Positions 1-6,466 of a stretch of 12,614 bases of DNA are shown one piece after another; within the stretch, counting starts at the first letter, position 1, and the number at the start of each line of letters is the position of its first letter. The notes beneath the pieces were generated by a model. The model searched no databases, had not been told where the DNA came from, and saw nothing but the letters and a program-made list of their open reading frames with translations. Origin of the DNA: CAZBYL01 sp964496275 (GTDB taxonomy: Bacteria > Synergistota > Synergistia > Synergistales > Synergistaceae); assembly GCA_964496275.1 (NCBI GenBank), contig CAZBYL010000057.1, positions 1-12,614 on the forward strand. The letters are read 5' to 3'. A program made the position numbers and the translations under genes.

Positions 1-19
1 ACCCCCCCCTCCGGCACCA
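1..19 (+). tRNA. 3' end of a tRNA gene (partial), probable attachment site
   Basis: The first 19 bases fit the 3' end of a tRNA. Position 1 would be the conserved A58, 4-8 (CCCCC) the 3' half of the T stem, 9-15 (CTCCGGC) the 3' acceptor strand, 16 the discriminator A, and 17-19 the CCA end. The rest of the gene lies left of the window, so the fold cannot be tested and the isoacceptor is unknown; the predicted 5' acceptor strand is GCCGGAG. P4-type integrases commonly insert at tRNA 3' ends with int next to the junction, as here. The phage-host crossover is therefore probably in or near this segment, which is inference. Confidence 0.45.
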
Positions 20-56
20 AGTTCAAATAATAAGGCAGAAAAAAGTAATATAAAGC

Positions 57-96
57 AGCCCCGAAAATCTTAGGCACTAACAAGGTTTTCGGGGCT
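57..96. terminator. Strong hairpin between tRNA end and integrase, terminator-like
   Basis: The arms at 57-71 (AGCCCCGAAAATCTT) and 82-96 pair over 15 bp with a single T-G wobble (68/85) around a 10-base loop. Read on the plus strand it is followed by CTCTTGCTATAT, a poor T-run. Read on the minus strand it is followed by GCTTTATATTACTTTTTT, a better T-rich tail. It could stop leftward transcription before it enters the tRNA, act as the tRNA terminator, or be a recombinase-related inverted repeat. The pairing is certain; the role is not. Confidence 0.5.
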
Positions 97-97
97 C

Positions 98-126
98 TTG
101 CTATATAAAATTTTATAAAGTAATAT
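98..126 (+). promoter_or_regulatory. Candidate sigma-70-type promoter of the integrase
   Basis: TTGCTA (98-103) and TAATAT (121-126) are separated by 17 bases, in a very AT-rich stretch just right of the hairpin. They are correctly placed to transcribe the integrase, leaving a leader of about 85 bases. An overlapping TATAAT at 126-131 has no good -35 partner at the usual distance. This is assigned by motif match alone. Confidence 0.4.
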
Positions 127-147
127 ATAATAAATAAAAGCAAATCA

Positions 148-205
148 GGTCACAAACGTGCCATTTTGAACTGTATGACACCAAAATTTTTAAAATGTGA
201 CACGT
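148..205 (+). repeat. Short direct and inverted repeats in the integrase leader
   Basis: TGACAC occurs at 176-181 and again at 198-203, a 22-base period (about two helical turns). The reverse-oriented GTCAC lies at 149-153. In addition ACGTG (156-160) pairs with CACGT (201-205), and ATTTT (163-167) pairs with AAAAT (192-196), giving an imperfect hairpin that ends one base before the integrase ribosome binding site. These could be integrase arm or excisionase sites, or an operator. They are short enough to be chance. Confidence 0.3.
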
Positions 206-217
206 GGAGGCGAGGGC

Positions 218-1393
218 ATGATTACTGATAAGGAGTTAAAAAAAGAGATTGCGGCAACTACACTAGCGGGGAAAAGGAAGGAAATTTCTATCGAAAACGG
301 GTTGGTTCTTGAAGTTATGGAATCGGGAACTACTTTTTGGCGATTCCGTTTTCGTGAGGATGGGTGCAGCAGCAAGAAGTCTCTCGGAGAGTATCCTTTG
401 GTTTCTCTGAAGGATGCGCGCGAGAAGAGGGATGAACTGCGATTGATACGCTTGCGCGGCGAGAGTCTCAGACCACAAAAACGGACAAAAACATTAGAGA
501 CAGTTTTTGAGGAATGGATGGAGAATCGTATTGTGCCTGAGTTTACGGATAAGTATATTTATAATACTCGTATTCGCTTAGCTCCGCTTTTAAAGGCGTG
601 CGGCTCGATGCCTATCGATAAGATAACATCTGCCGATATTTTGGATATTATCAGAAGCGTAGAAAAAAAAGGACATTATGACACAGCGCACAGGATACGT
701 CAGATTGCCGGGCAGGTGTTCCGTTACGGTATGGCTACGAGTGAGGTGAGTTATGATCCAACTTATGCTTTGCATGGTGCGCTTCACTCAAAATCAACAA
801 AGCATTATCCCCGTATAACAGATCCTGTAAGGGTCGGTAAGCTGATGAGGGATATCCGCGATAAAGGACAATCGCCTGTAATGAGAGCTTTGCTTACGCT
901 TCACGCCTATACTTTTGTGCGGCCGAAGGAGATTCGTGAGGCCGAATGGGAGGATTTTAGTCTTGAGAATGCAATTTGGCGTATTCCTGCCGAGAAGATG
1001 AAGATGCGCAGGTTGCATGTCGTCCCTCTGGCAGCTCAGGCTGTCGATGTTTTGCGTGAGCTTTATAAGCTGACCGGGCACGGCCGTTATTTGTTTCCTG
1101 CTTTGACGTCTATGGATGGCAGCCGGCATATTTCGGATAATGCCGAGAATAAGGCTCTTCGGGATAGAGGGTATTTGCGCGAGGAGATGGTCGGGCACGG
1201 TTTCAGGGGTATGGCGTCTACGATTTTGCATAATAACGGATTTATTTCTCAGGTGATAGAGATTCAGCTTTCTCATGTCGACAGTAATAGTGTGCGTGAG
1301 AGTTATAATGATGCCGATTATATGGAGAAGCGTGTCGCGATGATGCAGTGGTATGCAGATTATTTGGATGGGTTGAGGGATAAGAAGATGTAA
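218..1393 (+). CDS. int: P4-type tyrosine integrase
   Basis: Site-specific recombinase of about 391 residues that would integrate and excise the element. The N-terminus (to about residue 90) resembles the P4-type arm-binding domain (DUF4102 class), including the GEYPLVSLKDAR stretch. Residues about 93-190 look like the SAM-like core-binding domain, and the rest is the catalytic domain. The catalytic set looks complete: Arg235 (FVRPKEIREAEW), a Lys near 262 before HVVPL, His327 and Arg330 (HGFR), His353 (LSHVD) and the probable nucleophile Tyr363 (SYNDADY). ATG at 218 is chosen because GGAGG at 206-210 sits seven bases upstream; an in-frame GTG at 197 lacks such a site. It is the only rightward gene and faces the whole leftward operon. 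Its position beside a tRNA end suggests it recombines there. Length and motifs indicate an intact enzyme. Confidence 0.93.
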   Translation: MITDKELKKEIAATTLAGKRKEISIENGLVLEVMESGTTFWRFRFREDGCSSKKSLGEYPLVSLKDAREKRDELRLIRLRGESLRPQKRTKTLETVFEEWMENRIVPEFTDKYIYNTRIRLAPLLKACGSMPIDKITSADILDIIRSVEKKGHYDTAHRIRQIAGQVFRYGMATSEVSYDPTYALHGALHSKSTKHYPRITDPVRVGKLMRDIRDKGQSPVMRALLTLHAYTFVRPKEIREAEWEDFSLENAIWRIPAEKMKMRRLHVVPLAAQAVDVLRELYKLTGHGRYLFPALTSMDGSRHISDNAENKALRDRGYLREEMVGHGFRGMASTILHNNGFISQVIEIQLSHVDSNSVRESYNDADYMEKRVAMMQWYADYLDGLRDKKM

Positions 1394-1408
1394 TGTGTAT
1401 TTAAGAAG

Positions 1409-1444
1409 AGGAGGGGCCTTTATCGGGCCCCTCTTACTGTTTTT
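1409..1444 (+). terminator. Intrinsic terminator after the integrase, shared by the convergent operon
   Basis: GAGGGGCC (1411-1418) pairs with GGCCCCTC (1426-1433), extended by a G-T and an A-T pair, around a seven-base loop. TTTTT follows at 1440-1444. The hairpin also lies at the 3' end of the leftward operon, whose last stop codon (1420-1422) is in the loop. Reading leftward, the tail is the weaker CCTCTTCTTAAATA, so termination in that direction is less sure. Confidence 0.75.
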
Positions 1445-1872
1445 GCTGATTCTAACCGTCTCATTTGCTCAATTTCCCGCCACTCTCGAACAAGGTGATA
1501 GATGTTTAGGATTCCTGTGAGTTTGGAGCAAATTTTTCTTCGCTTGCAGTATAGTACAGATCCCGATTCCTCGAAGTCGTAAGCCTGTTGGCCTTCAAGG
1601 TAGTATAGTTCTACAAATTTGCCTTCTTCTGCCCTCAGTTTTTGCAGGCACCCGACAATTCTGTCAATGATAATCTGCAAATTGTTGCTTTCTCTGTCTC
1701 CCTCTACATAACGTTCTATTGCCGACACACCGGGCCCGCCTTGTACGGGTTCGCCGTGGTTGGGCGCCAATACTAATGATGTGAGATAGTCGCGGCGCTG
1801 GTCGGCGGCGCGGCATATTTCCGGGAAGAGTGCTAATATAGATTCTATAACTTGAAATTCGTCTTTTGTCAT
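1420..1872 (-). CDS. RinA/ArpU-like phage transcriptional regulator (putative)
   Basis: A 150-residue, mostly helical protein. From about residue 64 to 125 the pattern is a helix (NLQIIIDRIVGCLQKLRAEEG), then VELYYLEG, then a basic helix (YCKRRKICSKLTGIL). This resembles the sigma-region-4-like helix-turn-helix of RinA/ArpU-type phage regulators, which activate late or packaging genes in Firmicutes phages. This is a layout match with no diagnostic residue. The start overlaps the primase stop as ATGA, so it is translationally coupled and is the last gene of the early operon, where such regulators often sit. Its final codons form one arm of the shared terminator. The N-terminal 60 residues, with the GEPVQGGPG segment, are not recognised. 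Confidence 0.5.
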   Translation of the reverse strand: MTKDEFQVIESILALFPEICRAADQRRDYLTSLVLAPNHGEPVQGGPGVSAIERYVEGDRESNNLQIIIDRIVGCLQKLRAEEGKFVELYYLEGQQAYDFEESGSVLYCKRRKICSKLTGILNIYHLVREWREIEQMRRLESAKTVRGAR

Positions 1873-4133
1873 CCCACGATATACCCCCTATAACTCGCAG
1901 TCCGGAACTCCTCACACTTACGCTTACGCTGTATCATTGTGGTTTTAAATCTCCGAATAAATGCCGTGCGTGATAAAGGCAGATGCCCGCATTTTTTGCA
2001 CCACGACGCATAAATCTCATACAACCGGCCCCGCTCATATTCCCCGGCCATGATTTCATCTTCGATGAATGATACAACGGGGTTAATATCCCTCTGGAAA
2101 CCTTCCATAGCCTCCGCCTGATCTCCGGGGACAGAAAATTGCTTTGCCTCCCGCAAAATCTTATATCCCGAATAAACCCAACAGAAAATCCCCGGCAGCT
2201 CAGCCTGCAGTTTTTTTGTTAAATCGCGGTCGGCTTTGTATTCCCCCGGTGCCGGCTCATCGACAAAACGCGCGCCAAAATTTATAAAACAGACACGTCG
2301 CAAAAACCCCGTAGTGACGTCCCGGCTTTTTATGTAATCGTTGCATGCTGAGATAAACTTAGCGCGCGTCCGAAATTCTTTAAAATCTTTACCTTTGTAG
2401 CAGCCGTTCACAGCATCGCCAACGACAAGCTGTTTAAATATTGATTCTGCACCCTTTACATCAGTTTGTGTTTCCGAGCTGATGTTTAGGATTGAGCTAT
2501 ATAGTCTGATCCGCTGAAAAGGCTCAACCAGCCCCGACATCTCCACATTGGAAATGTTTCCCTCTCCGAACGCTGCGGCCAGCACATCAAGGTAAACGCT
2601 CTTTCCGTTTGCCCCATCGCCTAACAGGAAAAAACATTTTTGAAGAGAGCAATCGTTATACAGCACATACCCTGCAATCTCCTGTAACAGGTTGATTTTC
2701 TGTTCATCGCCCTCGCAAACCTCCTCTACGAATTGTACCCAGCGCGGACACCAAGCCTCAGGCTCATAATCATATGGGACAAACACCGAACACAAATCAG
2801 CTTCCCGATGCTCCCGAAACGCACCCGTATCAAGTTCCAATGTGCCATTAGAAAATACAAACACCGGGCGCCTATCCAGCTCCTCCGTAGAGACGCAATG
2901 GGCCTTAAGCAGTGCAAAAACACTAGAAACACGACTGCCTGTTTGATAATGTCCCAGTGTATCCGCGATATACTTACGCACTTCGCTGTCTGTACGCCTC
3001 CGCCACACACCACCGCTATACTCATAAAACCCCAGCGCATCCCAAAACTTGAGATGCCGTTCGGTAACTTCCGACAATATTAAATCATCAGGAGGGGCAC
3101 TCATTGCCTGCTTCGTGACCTCGCGCATCCACGCCGCCGGAAACTGCTTCACTTTCTCCAAAAACTCCATCATCTCCGGACGCCCGACAAACCGTCCTGC
3201 CTCAAACACAAATTTCTTAAAATCATCCTTATTCTCAATCCGCTCTGCCAGTACCTCAATCCCAGGCCTAGCCCCGGCAATAAGTATATCTAGCTTCCCC
3301 CCCGCGCAGTAATAATCCGAAACATCCTTCACGTCTAACTCGCCGCACGTAAACACAATATGACGGCGAAAAAACTCCTGCGCCATACGCACCTGAAATT
3401 TATTCCCCGCATTATCCGAATCAAAACAAATAAACGCCTTACCCGCGTGTTTACAGATATCAAGCACCTGCAACAGGGAATCTTTATTAAAAAATCCCGA
3501 AATAGGCGAAAGAACCCGAAAGCCCTCCTGGTCGAAACTCATGGCATCAAACGCGCCCTCTGCTATTACCAACGGAGTCTGCCTATCAAGAGTATGCAGG
3601 CCCCAGGGAATATTTTCCATCATTCCGTCCAGCTTCGCCTTCTTATATTTGCTCCCGCCTGCCCCCCGCTCACGAGTAATCACATAGGCCACATATCCAT
3701 TTTTGTAATAAGGGATAGTCAGCCGTGCACCATCGAAGCCCAGACGCATTTTTTTAATATACTCATCAGTCAGCTTCCTACTGCACATATATTCCCAATC
3801 CTCCGGCCTAAGTGATTCATGCCAGAGAGCTACAGCATTACACAAATTCTGTGTCTCATCGCGCCAATGGGTGGAGAAACCTCCTCCCAGCTCACGAATA
3901 GCCGCTCCTCTATCCCCTCCATGCCGAACAAGCGCGCAAAGATCAATTACATCCCCGCCCACGTTAAGCTTAAAGTCGTACCACCAGTCTTCGTATATTA
4001 CGAGGCATGTTTTGTTGCCGCCTTTGTCGAGTGAGTAGGTGCGGTCTCCGGGGCTCCGCACGTCCCAGCCCAGTATGTTGCGGGCATAGTCCAGGACATT
4101 GTTCTGTGTCTTTATTTCAGAAATATTTGCCAA
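1869..4133 (-). CDS. TOPRIM primase fused to SF3 (D5/P4-type) replicative helicase
   Basis: A 754-residue protein expected to prime and unwind DNA at the phage origin. Residues 1-85 resemble a DnaG zinc-domain fold (VGGDVIDLCALV) but lack the CHC2 zinc ligands. A TOPRIM domain follows, with Glu192 in AEGAFDA and the acidic FDSD at 237-240. After a linker comes a D5_N-like region (about 350-490). The SF3 helicase core then has Walker A GDGANGKS (505-512), an acidic segment ending at Glu554, motif C ISACND (594-599) and a probable arginine finger in GFLRR (609-613). Residues 685-754 form a D5-type winged-helix tail. The start is TTG at 4133: an in-frame TGA lies immediately upstream and the next Met is at residue 117. 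GAGGGAG lies about ten bases before it. It overlaps the nuclease gene by 22 bases and the next gene by 4. Codon style seems to change near residue 55. Confidence 0.9.
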   Translation of the reverse strand: MANISEIKTQNNVLDYARNILGWDVRSPGDRTYSLDKGGNKTCLVIYEDWWYDFKLNVGGDVIDLCALVRHGGDRGAAIRELGGGFSTHWRDETQNLCNAVALWHESLRPEDWEYMCSRKLTDEYIKKMRLGFDGARLTIPYYKNGYVAYVITRERGAGGSKYKKAKLDGMMENIPWGLHTLDRQTPLVIAEGAFDAMSFDQEGFRVLSPISGFFNKDSLLQVLDICKHAGKAFICFDSDNAGNKFQVRMAQEFFRRHIVFTCGELDVKDVSDYYCAGGKLDILIAGARPGIEVLAERIENKDDFKKFVFEAGRFVGRPEMMEFLEKVKQFPAAWMREVTKQAMSAPPDDLILSEVTERHLKFWDALGFYEYSGGVWRRRTDSEVRKYIADTLGHYQTGSRVSSVFALLKAHCVSTEELDRRPVFVFSNGTLELDTGAFREHREADLCSVFVPYDYEPEAWCPRWVQFVEEVCEGDEQKINLLQEIAGYVLYNDCSLQKCFFLLGDGANGKSVYLDVLAAAFGEGNISNVEMSGLVEPFQRIRLYSSILNISSETQTDVKGAESIFKQLVVGDAVNGCYKGKDFKEFRTRAKFISACNDYIKSRDVTTGFLRRVCFINFGARFVDEPAPGEYKADRDLTKKLQAELPGIFCWVYSGYKILREAKQFSVPGDQAEAMEGFQRDINPVVSFIEDEIMAGEYERGRLYEIYASWCKKCGHLPLSRTAFIRRFKTTMIQRKRKCEEFRTASYRGYIVG

Positions 4134-4504
4134 TCAAACTCAACTCCCTCACTCGGAGCCAATGAGCCATTTTTGCCCAGCTTGGACGCTACAAGATTCG
4201 CGTCAAACCGAATTAGCTTATGGCTCTGCACAAACCATACTAGGAAAAATCCGCCGGTCTTAACTAAGTTATTTACCTGTGATAACTTCGCTTTCGAGAG
4301 CGGCCACGCCTGCGCCTCGCACTCTTTGGTGTCAAATGTCCATACTTTTGAGGGAGAGAATACTTCATAGTCGAATGGCTCTCCCTCGATATAGGTGCCA
4401 TCGTTTAAGCGTTTCGGGTGATTTTTGTGCCCGTGTATGCCCACAGAGTCAAGGTATTTAAGCACTCTGTCCATTTCACGTTCTAAGTGTGCTCCCTTAC
4501 GCAT
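4112..4504 (-). CDS. RecU-like PD-(D/E)XK nuclease (Holliday-junction-resolvase type, putative)
   Basis: A 130-residue protein with a nuclease-fold pattern: GEPFDYEV (Asp45), then VWTFDTKE (Asp58-x-Lys60, where E-x-K is usual), then WPLSKAKLSQ with Gln76, then GGFFLVWF. The order Asp, (E/D)xK, Gln, Gly-Gly-hydrophobic strand matches RecU/PRFA resolvases. It is shorter than Bacillus RecU (about 200 residues), as phage-encoded forms often are. The likely role is cutting branched recombination or replication intermediates, which suits its place just before the primase-helicase. ATG 4504 is chosen because GAGTGG lies about four bases upstream and it overlaps the preceding stop by 8 bases; ATG 4516 is possible. 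The frame is open further upstream to 4645, but that stretch is antisense-free overlap with the 61-residue gene. A VRR-NUC-type nuclease is the main alternative. Confidence 0.65.
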   Translation of the reverse strand: MRKGAHLEREMDRVLKYLDSVGIHGHKNHPKRLNDGTYIEGEPFDYEVFSPSKVWTFDTKECEAQAWPLSKAKLSQVNNLVKTGGFFLVWFVQSHKLIRFDANLVASKLGKNGSLAPSEGVEFDWQIFLK

Positions 4505-4682
4505 GACGCCACTCATGCTCTTTGGCCAACTTGCAAAGTTCCGCCTGAGCGCTTTCGGCAGAGGAATATTCTTTGCTGCTGTATTTTTTTCGATTGCAGA
4601 ATATTGCATACATGCCGGATTTAACCCGCTGAACATATAATTCATCCAGGCCTAACGAATAAAATGTATAAGGATTGGTCAT
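4497..4682 (-). CDS. Small protein of unknown function (61 residues)
   Basis: No family is recognised. The protein starts MTNPYTFYSLGLDELYV, has a basic middle (FCNRKKYSSKEY) and ends in a probable helix (SAESAQAELCKLAKEHEW). It has only two cysteines and no membrane segment, so it is probably a small cytosolic accessory protein. The start is well fixed: GGAGG lies seven bases upstream inside the end of the methyltransferase gene, and the junction is TAATG. The frame is open upstream to 4766, but that part lies inside the methyltransferase. It sits between the methyltransferase and the RecU-like nuclease and overlaps the latter by 8 bases, so it may assist either. Confidence 0.7.
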   Translation of the reverse strand: MTNPYTFYSLGLDELYVQRVKSGMYAIFCNRKKYSSKEYSSAESAQAELCKLAKEHEWRHA

Positions 4683-6007
4683 TATGCCACCTCCTGCTTG
4701 GCTATGTTTATGCAATTTGAGGAAATTATTGCCGCCGCTACAGGCGGACATACGCTGTTGCCGCACATTTTGACCTGAGCGCTCTTCGGCAAAAGCTTTC
4801 CTTTGTGTTTAATGTCAATTTTGTAATCTTCCGGGAATCCCTGAGCGCGGTAAAGTTCACGTGGCTGTAACATTCTCATGCCGATATCTGTTATAACGTA
4901 GTTTTTCCCGTTGATATGAACTGTTGCTGTGGGCATGAGAGCAGATAAACTGCACTCGTTTTTCTCGTTGCCATAATATTTGTCGAGAAAAGCGCAAATC
5001 AGCCCTGTTTTACCGCTCCCCTCTGGCATAACAGTCCCCATTGGCTCATCTATCGGAGCGGCTGATGATGTGCCAAATTGCCGCATTAACGTACATGCAC
5101 AGAGTCCGTATCTATTTGAGCTGTCAATTACCATGAGAGGCTCAGATATAGCCTGTCCACGTACTTCTTTTCCGCTTTGTTCGCCGTGGTACTGAGATAG
5201 GAATGCGGAAACCATACTATCTCTACAAATATGGTTACAGCAGCTTGCGTTGATAAGAAAGGGCTGAGGATTCTGTAAAACATATTTAATCACACCTTTG
5301 GCTATACGTTTCATCGTATTTTCGGCAAGGGGCTTTTCTCTGCTGAAAATACTTGGGCATGGAATAGTCCAATCGATGCACTCTGCGGCTGTATGATACG
5401 GCGTGCCTGTTTCAGGGCCGTGTGTCTTTTCCGGCCAAACTATGGGGTCTCCGTCACAGCGAGCTATGAGAAAAAAACGCTTACGGATGGTTGGCGCTCC
5501 ATAATCGCAGGCTCTTAATTCTTTATGTTCGACTATGTACCCGAGTTCTCGCAGTGCGTTTAAAAATGTTTCAAACGTTTCGCCCGCCAATGTTTTTATC
5601 GGCTGTCCGTTTTCGTCCAAGGGTCCCCATGACCGGAACTCACTCACGTTTTCGATAAAAATTACTTTAGGCCGCACTTCTTTCGCCCATCGAATAACAA
5701 TCCATGCAAGAGAACGTATCTTTTTGCTTTTCGGAGCGCTTCCTTTTGCACGTGAAAAATGCGTGCAGTCGGGGCTTGCCCATAACATGCCTACAGGGCG
5801 GCCTCCGCACACCTCAGCGGGGTCAATATCCCACACGTCAGTTATATAGTGTTTTGTCCTTGGATGATTTGCCGCGTGCATCGCTATTGCCTCGGGGCTA
5901 TGATTTACGGCTATGTCGGGGCTGAATCCCATTGCCGCCTCAAAACCACATGAAGTACCTCCTCCGCCTGCGAATAGGTCAACGTATATATCCATTGGGC
6001 CTATCAT
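4682..6007 (-). CDS. DNA (cytosine-5) methyltransferase
   Basis: A 441-residue enzyme that would transfer methyl from S-adenosylmethionine to C5 of cytosine in a specific site. Motif I is DLFAGGGGTSCGFE (10-23). Motif IV is ASPDCTHFS (77-85), with Cys81 as the probable nucleophile; the SPDC form replaces the commoner PPCQ, as in many phage enzymes. Motif VI is IENV (118-121), motif VIII APTIRKRFFLIA (171-182), motif IX around QPRELYRAQGFP (381-392) and motif X KMCGNSVCPPVA (413-424). The region from about 200 to 370 would be the target-recognition domain. ATG 6007 has GAGG seven bases upstream and an ATGA overlap with the preceding small gene; ATG 5995 has no good site. No recognisable cognate restriction enzyme is adjacent, so a protective, orphan role is most likely. 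The set of motifs looks intact. Confidence 0.93.
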   Translation of the reverse strand: MIGPMDIYVDLFAGGGGTSCGFEAAMGFSPDIAVNHSPEAIAMHAANHPRTKHYITDVWDIDPAEVCGGRPVGMLWASPDCTHFSRAKGSAPKSKKIRSLAWIVIRWAKEVRPKVIFIENVSEFRSWGPLDENGQPIKTLAGETFETFLNALRELGYIVEHKELRACDYGAPTIRKRFFLIARCDGDPIVWPEKTHGPETGTPYHTAAECIDWTIPCPSIFSREKPLAENTMKRIAKGVIKYVLQNPQPFLINASCCNHICRDSMVSAFLSQYHGEQSGKEVRGQAISEPLMVIDSSNRYGLCACTLMRQFGTSSAAPIDEPMGTVMPEGSGKTGLICAFLDKYYGNEKNECSLSALMPTATVHINGKNYVITDIGMRMLQPRELYRAQGFPEDYKIDIKHKGKLLPKSAQVKMCGNSVCPPVAAAIISSNCINIAKQEVA

Positions 6008-6111
6008 TTCAACGCCTCATCTGTCTTGGCTTCGGCCGCTATTAGTTCGCTCATGATATTGTTAAGTTCCTCGGCAAGTCGAGAAGACGCTTGTGTGTTA
6101 TCTTCGCTCAT
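6004..6111 (-). CDS. Very small helical protein (35 residues)
   Basis: The frame reads MSEDNTQASSRLAEELNNIM and continues to residue 35, ending TDEALK. It is acidic and likely one long helix, possibly coiled-coil, with no recognised family. The gene is supported by an excellent ribosome binding site (GGAGG seven bases before the ATG) and by four-base ATGA overlaps with both neighbours, the 75-residue gene upstream and the methyltransferase downstream. It may be a real small protein or a coupling leader peptide for methyltransferase translation. The sequence cannot decide between these. Confidence 0.6.
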   Translation of the reverse strand: MSEDNTQASSRLAEELNNIMSELIAAEAKTDEALK

Positions 6112-6335
6112 TTTCCCGCCTCCGCATACCAGCAATTATAGCAATTATGGCAATCCTCCATATCGGGATCGGGACACACTCTCTCCGGAACCATTGCCGT
6201 TAAATCAAAATTATTGATACAACAATCCGACAATAAGAAAACTTTAAGATATTTTTGTAGAAGTTTTTTATCGGATTCCGACAAAAGCTCCTTATCCAGT
6301 CTTATTGCCGAGAGCATTTTTTCTAGCCGTGTCAT
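6108..6335 (-). CDS. Small cysteine-rich protein with helical N-terminus (75 residues)
   Basis: Residues 1-36 form a charged amphipathic helix region (RLEKMLSAIRLDKELLSES). The C-terminus has Cys54, Cys62, Cys65 and Cys68 in the spacing C-x7-C-x2-C-x2-C, with DCHNCYNCW at its core. This looks like a small zinc-binding site of the kind found in many uncharacterised phage proteins. Two more cysteines lie at 38-39. GAGGAGG is ten bases before the ATG, inside the end of the preceding gene, which stops two bases upstream. It is the middle of three tiny genes between the helicase and the methyltransferase. The function is unknown; nucleic-acid or protein binding is a guess. Confidence 0.7.
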   Translation of the reverse strand: MTRLEKMLSAIRLDKELLSESDKKLLQKYLKVFLLSDCCINNFDLTAMVPERVCPDPDMEDCHNCYNCWYAEAGK

Positions 6336-6337
6336 TT

Positions 6338-6466
6338 CTACCCATCCTCCTCACACTGTCTGCACTTCACAGGGCGCCCTTCTATCTTCGCAAGCCCATA
6401 ATTATATTTCTTGCATATATATCCAACCCCGCCCAATACTAAGTATGGGCAATTTATGGGACACAT
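6338..6466 (-). CDS. Tiny zinc-ribbon-like protein (42 residues)
   Basis: The frame starts MCPINCPYLVLGG and ends PVKCRQCEEDG. Cysteines at 2 and 6, then 18, then 35 and 38 suggest a zinc-ribbon-type fold (C-x3-C ... C ... C-x2-C). Its ATG overlaps the helicase stop as TAATG, so translation is probably by coupling, and it ends two bases before the next gene, supplying that gene's GAGGAGG site. Cysteine density and the close fit between neighbours favour a real gene, though the length limits certainty. No specific function can be assigned. Confidence 0.62.
   Translation of the reverse strand: MCPINCPYLVLGGVGYICKKYNYGLAKIEGRPVKCRQCEEDG

Noticed and set aside
126..131. Perfect TATAAT as the integrase -10 element
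   Set aside because: No acceptable -35 hexamer lies 16-18 bases upstream; the TTGCTA/TAATAT pair overlapping it is better spaced.
794..1276. Leftward open frame of 160 codons inside the integrase
   Set aside because: It is a shadow of the catalytic domain of the integrase, with a product of random composition.
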